Position numbers and translations under genes: made by a program. This document shows positions 55,959-60,197 of a DNA stretch of 60,197 nucleotides, piece by piece. Under the pieces are notes generated by a model that did not search any database, was not told where the DNA came from, and was given only the letters and a program-made list of their open reading frames with translations. Source of the DNA: Polaromonas sp. YR568 (GTDB lineage Bacteria > Pseudomonadota > Gammaproteobacteria > Burkholderiales > Burkholderiaceae_C); NCBI GenBank assembly GCA_945878995.1, contig CAMCUN010000016.1:1-60197 (forward strand), read 5' to 3'. Within the stretch, counting starts at the first letter, position 1. Each line of letters starts with the position of its first letter.

Positions 55959-56033
55959 CATCGCCAGCAGGCTGGCTCCTACAGGGGGGTGCATCCTGCA
56001 TTTGATTTTGTAGGAGCTTGCCTGCAAGCGATG
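55959..56033. repeat. REP pair (BIME-like), copy 3
   Basis: Forward element 55959-55984 (ATCGCCAGCAGGCTGGCTCC then TACAGG) and inverted partner 56008-56033 (TGTAGGAGCTTGCCTGCAAG). The right flank repeats ACGGGCATCAC, which is also found before copy 1 near 35542. It lies 29 bp after the kinase stop. Confidence 0.8.
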
Positions 56034-56111
56034 CGCGCCAGTCAACGGGCATCACTGACTTCAGCAGTTTCATGCTGAGAATCTGACTCATCAGAGCGGC
56101 CAGTGCGTCAA

Positions 56112-56429
56112 TCAGTCAGCTGCCCCTGAATCCTGCAAACGTGCTGACCAGTAGCCAGGCTCACGCCTTTGATGGGCTACCGCGTAGATCTGTGGCCCTC
56201 TTTCTTCGTCTTCTTCATAAATTAAGGAGAAGGGGAAACGGTCGAAGTGATACACCCGCAGAACCGGCCCCAAGTGAGGACCGCGCTCTTGGTTCTCAAT
56301 AAGGAGCTTGCAGACCCTCTCGTACTCAGCGAGGAAGGCGTGCGCAATCGCCAAGCTGGCGTGCTCTGCGTAGTAAACCGCAGCGTCTCCCAGCTCAGTC
56401 TCTGCGGCTGGATGGAGCCAGAGGCTCAT
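56112..56429 (-). CDS. RelE/ParE-family toxin
   Basis: A 105-residue toxin-like protein with the ParE/RelE plasmid-stabilisation pattern: WLHPAAETELGDAAVYYAEH start, IAHAFLAEYERVCKLL and the C-terminal strands RFPFSLIYEEDEE and IYAVAHQRREPGYW. It overlaps its antitoxin gene by 4 bp. The target (gyrase or ribosome) cannot be told from sequence. Confidence 0.85.
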   Translation of the reverse strand: MSLWLHPAAETELGDAAVYYAEHASLAIAHAFLAEYERVCKLLIENQERGPHLGPVLRVYHFDRFPFSLIYEEDEERGPQIYAVAHQRREPGYWSARLQDSGAAD

Positions 56430-56650
56430 CCAAGCCGGGCACGCACTCGTGCCAAAGCCTCATCACCTCTGACCATAGACACGTCTGCGGCCTTGACGTC
56501 CGCCCGGCGCTGCTCGGCCTGCTCCTGCCATGCCTGTTGCTGATCGAATCGAGGCTCAAAGCTGGCAATCAGACGCTCAACCAGCCGTGCGCGGTCCGCT
56601 GCCGGGAGGCTCAAGACTTCGGCTTCTAGTTCGGAGACGGGTGTTGCCAT
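56426..56650 (-). CDS. addiction-module antitoxin paired with the ParE-like toxin
   Basis: A 74-residue helical protein of the putative addiction-module component family (VSELEAEVLSLPAADRARLV, then RLIASFEP). It lies immediately upstream of the toxin with an ATGA overlap. It is flanked by REP copies 3 and 4, which suggests the pair came by horizontal transfer or sits in a recombination-prone spot. Confidence 0.83.
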   Translation of the reverse strand: MATPVSELEAEVLSLPAADRARLVERLIASFEPRFDQQQAWQEQAEQRRADVKAADVSMVRGDEALARVRARLG

Positions 56651-56717
56651 GGTGGCTCCATAAGTTGGCTGAGGATTCTAGGATGACCCAAGGACCAGCC
56701 CCCTCGTTTGAACCTAA

Positions 56718-56789
56718 ACCCGGCTGGGCGTGCGGCGCGGCGACCGGGTGGGCATCTGGGCGCCCAACCGCCCCGAGTGGCTGGTCACA
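56718..56789 (+). pseudogene. remnant of an acyl-CoA synthetase gene
   Basis: Between the TAA at 56715 and the REP at 56802 the frame reads [18 protein letters not shown] then PEWLVT. This is the N-terminal family motif of AMP-forming acyl-CoA synthetases (compare KGDKVAILMGNRVEW at 11 kb and ARGDRVALMMPNVPQYP at 34 kb). No other part of such a gene is near. It appears to be a 24-codon fragment left by deletion, ending just before the REP. Confidence 0.6.
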
Positions 56790-56801
56790 CCTCCCGCCAC
56801 C

Positions 56802-56828
56802 CATCGCCGGCAGGCCGGCTCCTACAAA
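56802..56828. repeat. single REP element, copy 4
   Basis: CATCGCCGGCAGGCCGGCTC followed by CTACAAA, the forward unit alone, with no inverted partner. It lies 20 bp past the topB stop codon on the minus strand and directly after the acyl-CoA synthetase remnant. Confidence 0.72.
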
Positions 56829-56847
56829 GAGCGGCCTGGTGCGTTGA

Positions 56848-59826
56848 TCACGCCAGGTGCTTGCCCACAATGCCGGCCAGCTCGAACATGGTCACTTGCG
56901 GCTTGCCAAACACGGCCAGCAGCTTGGCGTCGGCGTTGATGGCGCGCTTGTTGGCCGCGTCTTGCAGGCCCTGGGCCTTGATGTAGTCCCACAGCTTTTT
57001 GATGACCTGGGTGCGCGCCACCGGCTCGTGGCCAATGACGGCGGCCAGCGCCGCGCTGGGCTGCAGGCTGGAAGCGGCGGTGGTCTTGCGCGGGACTTTG
57101 GCAGCAGCAGACTTGGCCGGGGCTTTGGCGGCAGCGGTCTTGGCGGGGGCTTTTTTAGCCGCAGCGCTTTTGCTGGCTGCGCTCTTGGCCGGCGCTTTGA
57201 CCGCCACCTTCTTGCCAAACGGTGTTCTCACCGTGGCCGTGCCTGTGCCGGCGGCCGCGGTTTTGCGGGGCGGGAACTTGGACGGCGCGAACTCAAAGTT
57301 CACCTTGCCCGCCTCGGCGTCCCAGGCCAGCATGGCCTTGAAGGCGCGCCGCGTACGGCTGGAGACGAACTTGTCGAGCAAATCGGTTTTGCCAGTGGAC
57401 AGCAGCTTGTGCATTTGCGCGCGTTCCACCGGCTGCTGCAAGATCACCTGGCCGGTTTTGAAGTCGCAGCTGGGCGTGGGCTGAGCGGCCGTGGGCACAG
57501 ACTTTTCGCACACATAGTTTTTGCCATGCTCGTTGACGGGCGCGCCGCACTTGGGGCAAGGGCCCAAGGATTCACCGCCTTCAAAGCTGACGATCTCGCC
57601 GCTCTCGGCCCCATCTTCGTCGCCAAAATCAAATTCGAGCTTGTAGTTCTTGCTGTCCTCGTCCCACTTGAGCGTCATCTCGGCGGTGAAGGGCCAGCCG
57701 GCCTTGGAGCGAAAGCCCTCCAGCGGGCCGATTTTGCGATCGCGCATGAACTGCTCGACCTCGGCCACCTCAAAGGTGCGGCCGGCCGGTGTTTTGCCAA
57801 AGGAAAAGCCGCAGCCATCCGTCTCGCCGGTGCTGCCGGTGCAGGTGTAGCGGCGGTAGTTCTCGCGCATCACGCCGCCGCAGTTGGGGCACTTGGCCTG
57901 CAGCGTGGCGTAGTCGCCGGGGATGGTGTCTTTGTCGTAGCCCTTGGCCTTGGCCACCAGCTTTTCGGTCATGGCGTTGATCTCGCCCATGAATTGGGCG
58001 CGGCTGAGCTGGCCTTTTTCCATCAGCGCGAGCTTGTGTTCCCACTCGCCGGTGAGGTCGGCGCGCGAGAGCTCTTCGGCGCCCAGGCCGCGCAGCAGCG
58101 TCATCAGCTGAAAGGCCTTGGCCGTGGGGATGAGCTCGCGGCCTTCGCGCAGCATGTACTTCTCGTTGATCAGGCCCTCGATGGTGGCCGCCCGCGTGGC
58201 TGGGGTGCCCAGGCCTTTTTCCTGCATGGCTTCGCGCAGCTCGTCGTCTTCAATGGTCTTGCCTGCCCCTTCCATGGCGCCCAGCAGCGTGGCCTCGGTG
58301 TAGCGGGCGGGCGGGCGGGTTTTCAGGCCCCGGGCTTCGGCGCTGTCGGTGCGCACCTTCTCGCCGGCTTGCACAGCCACCAGGGGCTGGCCTTTGTCGC
58401 CTTCTTTGGCCTCGGCCACTTCGCCGGCGGCTTCTTTGCCGTAAATGGCCAGCCAGCCGGGCTTGACCAGCACCTTGCCTTCGGTCTTGAAGTGGTGCTG
58501 CTCCACCTGAGAAATGCGCGTGGTCACCAGGTACTCGGCGCTGGGGAAAAACACCGACAAAAAGCGCCGCACCACCAGGTCGTAGAGCTTTTGCTCGGCA
58601 TCCGACAAGCCGCTGGGCGCCTGCGTGGTCGGGATGATGGCAAAGTGGTCTGAGACCTTGCTGTTGTCAAACACCCGCTTGGTGGGCTTGAGGTAGTTGT
58701 TGTTGAGCGCGGTCAGCGCGTGCGGGGCCAGGTGGCGCATGCCCGAGTCGGCCAGCATTTCAAAGGTTTGCTTGACCACCGGCACATAGTCTTCGGGCAA
58801 GTGGCGCGAATCGGTACGCGGGTAGGTCAGCGCCTTGTAGCGCTCATACAGGCTTTGCGCCAGGGCCAGCGTGGTTTTGGCCGAAAAGCCAAACTTGCTG
58901 TTGGCTTCGCGCTGCAGCGAGGTCAAGTCAAACAAGCTGCCCGCCGCTTGCGTGGTGGGCTTGGATTCTTCCGTGACGGTGGCCGGCTTGCCGCGCACGG
59001 CTTGCACCACGGCCAGGGCCTCGCGCTCAGACCACACGCGGTCAGCGCGCTGCTCTTTGTCTTTTTCTTCGCTGTCGCCGGGACTGGGGCGCCACTGGGG
59101 GTTGAACCACTTGCCTGAGTACTCGCCCGCCTGGGCGGCAAAGCTGGCGTGCACCTCCCAGTAGTCCCGGCTGACGAACTTGCGGATTTTTTCTTCGCGC
59201 TCGACCACCACCGACAGCGTGGGCGTTTGCACCCGGCCCACGGTGGTGAGGAAAAAGCCGCCATCGCGGGAGTTAAAAGCCGTCATGGCCCGCGTGCCAT
59301 TGATGCCCACCAGCCAGTCGGCCTCGGAGCGGCAGCGCGCGGCGTCGGCCAGCGGCAGCATTTGCGCGTCGCTGCGCAGCTTGGCAAAGCCATCGCGGAT
59401 GGCCACCGGCGTCATGGACTGCAGCCACAGGCGCTTGACCGGGTGCTTGCTTTTGGCGTACTGCTGGATCAGCCTGAAGATGAGCTCGCCCTCGCGGCCC
59501 GCGTCACAGGCATTGACCACGGCGCCCACGTCTTTGCGCTTGGCCAGCTTGACGATGGCGTTGAGCCTGCCCCGGGTCTTGTCAATAGGCTTGAGGTCAA
59601 AGTAAGGCGGGATCACGGGCAAGTTGGCAAAGCTCCACTTGCCGCGCTTGACGTCGAACTCCTCGGGCGCCTGGATTTCCACCAAGTGGCCCACCGCCGA
59701 GGTGACGATCCAGGCCTCGCCCTCAAAGTACTCATCGTGTTTGTCGAACTTGCCCGCGGTCGGCGTCAGCGCCCGCACGATGTCTTGGGCCACCGACGGT
59801 TTTTCTGCAATCACCAATGTTTTCAT
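56848..59826 (-). CDS. topB: DNA topoisomerase III with H1-like tail and C-terminal SWIB domain
   Basis: A 992-residue type IA topoisomerase. TOPRIM start [20 protein letters not shown]; acidic motif [11 protein letters not shown]; catalytic Tyr335 in [11 protein letters not shown]. Two four-cysteine zinc ribbons follow ([11 protein letters not shown]..., [18 protein letters not shown]...). After about residue 865 is a lysine/alanine-rich stretch ([20 protein letters not shown]...) like histone H1, and residues from about 920 to the end form a SWIB/MDM2 domain ([19 protein letters not shown]..., [20 protein letters not shown]). ATG 59826 is used (AAGGTG upstream). TopB decatenates and relaxes DNA; the tail adds DNA binding. 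Confidence 0.95.
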   Translation of the reverse strand: MKTLVIAEKPSVAQDIVRALTPTAGKFDKHDEYFEGEAWIVTSAVGHLVEIQAPEEFDVKRGKWSFANLPVIPPYFDLKPIDKTRGRLNAIVKLAKRKDVGAVVNACDAGREGELIFRLIQQYAKSKHPVKRLWLQSMTPVAIRDGFAKLRSDAQMLPLADAARCRSEADWLVGINGTRAMTAFNSRDGGFFLTTVGRVQTPTLSVVVEREEKIRKFVSRDYWEVHASFAAQAGEYSGKWFNPQWRPSPGDSEEKDKEQRADRVWSEREALAVVQAVRGKPATVTEESKPTTQAAGSLFDLTSLQREANSKFGFSAKTTLALAQSLYERYKALTYPRTDSRHLPEDYVPVVKQTFEMLADSGMRHLAPHALTALNNNYLKPTKRVFDNSKVSDHFAIIPTTQAPSGLSDAEQKLYDLVVRRFLSVFFPSAEYLVTTRISQVEQHHFKTEGKVLVKPGWLAIYGKEAAGEVAEAKEGDKGQPLVAVQAGEKVRTDSAEARGLKTRPPARYTEATLLGAMEGAGKTIEDDELREAMQEKGLGTPATRAATIEGLINEKYMLREGRELIPTAKAFQLMTLLRGLGAEELSRADLTGEWEHKLALMEKGQLSRAQFMGEINAMTEKLVAKAKGYDKDTIPGDYATLQAKCPNCGGVMRENYRRYTCTGSTGETDGCGFSFGKTPAGRTFEVAEVEQFMRDRKIGPLEGFRSKAGWPFTAEMTLKWDEDSKNYKLEFDFGDEDGAESGEIVSFEGGESLGPCPKCGAPVNEHGKNYVCEKSVPTAAQPTPSCDFKTGQVILQQPVERAQMHKLLSTGKTDLLDKFVSSRTRRAFKAMLAWDAEAGKVNFEFAPSKFPPRKTAAAGTGTATVRTPFGKKVAVKAPAKSAASKSAAAKKAPAKTAAAKAPAKSAAAKVPRKTTAASSLQPSAALAAVIGHEPVARTQVIKKLWDYIKAQGLQDAANKRAINADAKLLAVFGKPQVTMFELAGIVGKHLA

Positions 59827-59874
59827 CTTCATCACCTTCAATGGATACGAACTGCGACACCTACAATGACGCCT

Positions 59875-59893
59875 CACGCGCACGCACGCGCGC
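59875..59893. other. alternating purine-pyrimidine tract in the topB/SET gap
   Basis: CACGCGCACGCACGCGCGC is a 19-bp alternating pyrimidine-purine run, a Z-DNA-prone sequence, in the 98-bp divergent region between topB and the SET-domain gene. Such tracts respond to negative supercoiling, which a topoisomerase changes; any regulatory role is inference. Confidence 0.35.
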
Positions 59894-59924
59894 CTGCTCA
59901 ATTAACCATACCAAATTTCTTACC

Positions 59925-60197
59925 GTGCCTAAAAACAGGTCTTCCACAGCCCCGGCCGCCGTCCCCGCCACCCCCTCGGGCAGACGCATTCAAACCCGGC
60001 GCTCAGGGGTCCATGGCAAGGGCGTGTTTGCGGTGCAAGACCTGGCCGAGGGCGAGGTGGTCATGGAGTATGTGGGCGAGGTCATCAGCTGGAAAGAGGC
60101 GCTGCGCCGCCACCCGCACGATCCCACCGACCCCAACCACACGTTTTACTGTCACATCGACGAAAAGCATGTGATCGACGCCAAGTACGGCGGCAAC
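59925..60197 (+). CDS. SET-domain lysine-methyltransferase-like protein (partial, 3' end cut)
   Basis: GTG 59925 opens a frame that reaches the window end without a stop (91 residues so far). After a serine/proline-rich start (PKNRSSTAPAAVPATPSG) it has the SET-domain N-terminus: RRIQTRRSGVHGKGVFAVQD, then LAEGEVVMEYVGEVI and HTFYCHIDEKHVIDA. The catalytic Tyr and the NHS motif lie beyond the window. No ATG is available. It is divergent from topB and shares its promoter region. It is probably a protein-lysine methyltransferase; the target is unknown. Confidence 0.8.
   Translation, partial: MPKNRSSTAPAAVPATPSGRRIQTRRSGVHGKGVFAVQDLAEGEVVMEYVGEVISWKEALRRHPHDPTDPNHTFYCHIDEKHVIDAKYGGN

Noticed and set aside
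56857-58653. 598-codon plus-strand frame opposite topB
   Set aside because: Glycine/leucine/histidine-rich shadow of topB.

Overview
The window reads as GC-rich chromosomal DNA of a heterotrophic beta-proteobacterium, most likely Burkholderiales/Comamonadaceae. This rests on the flavour of the housekeeping genes (recA-recX, sucC-sucD, a short type-2 argC, a three-part pntAA-pntAB-pntB, topB with a C-terminal tail, tctD/tctE-like regulators) and on a Liv-type ABC importer beside a large aromatic/acyl-CoA catabolic block. I cannot name the genus. No rRNA, tRNA, insertion sequence, prophage or CRISPR array was seen.

Region 1 (1-1870): a small exported hypothetical protein and mnmA. Region 2 (about 2.0-30.7 kb): an accessory catabolic island. 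A Liv-type transporter (livH, a livM-livG fusion, livF, binding protein) is followed by a quinone-oxidoreductase-like MDR enzyme, a hydrolase, an SCP2-like protein, a metallo-beta-lactamase-fold lactonase-like enzyme and an acyl-CoA ligase. Then come a 3-hydroxyisobutyrate-dehydrogenase-like enzyme, an SMP-30 lactonase, a flavin monooxygenase with an NTF2-like front, a lipocalin-like protein, an aldehyde dehydrogenase and a zinc alcohol dehydrogenase. Next are a thiolase-fold/DUF35 pair, several SDR dehydrogenases, a carboxymuconolactone-decarboxylase-like protein, a two-subunit Rieske oxygenase of the terephthalate/salicylate type, a cupin and another MDR enzyme. The island ends with NUDIX, LysR and mmsA genes. 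The inferred theme is import of an organic acid, CoA activation, ring or side-chain oxygenation, retro-aldol or lactone chemistry, and funnelling of semialdehydes to acyl-CoA. The substrate is unknown.

Region 3 (30.8-39.2 kb): the proton-translocating transhydrogenase operon, fadD, a REP cluster, an MTA/SAH nucleosidase, a small four-helix membrane protein, a BepA-like protease and moaC. Region 4 (39.2-47.6 kb): a VapBC-type toxin-antitoxin pair, a 0.6-kb gene-poor gap with a CCGGC microsatellite, a complete type I secretion operon (TolC, LapB-like ABC, HlyD) without a visible substrate, a YpfH-like esterase, an SbtA-like bicarbonate permease and a lone type IV pilin. Region 5 (47.8-55.9 kb): sucDC, argC, recX, a likely unannotated 36-residue ORF, recA with two candidate LexA boxes, a MarR regulator and a TctD/TctE-like two-component system. 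Region 6 (55.9-60.2 kb): REP elements, a ParE-like toxin/antitoxin pair, a short remnant of an acyl-CoA synthetase gene abutting a REP, topB with a histone-H1-like Lys/Ala tail and a C-terminal SWIB domain, and, divergently, the start of a SET-domain methyltransferase gene cut by the window edge.

The items I would look at first are the TopB-SWIB/SET pair, the catabolic island with its atypical thiolase/DUF35 pair and tyrosine-less SDR, the recA-recX small ORF, and the REP family with the gene remnant beside it.
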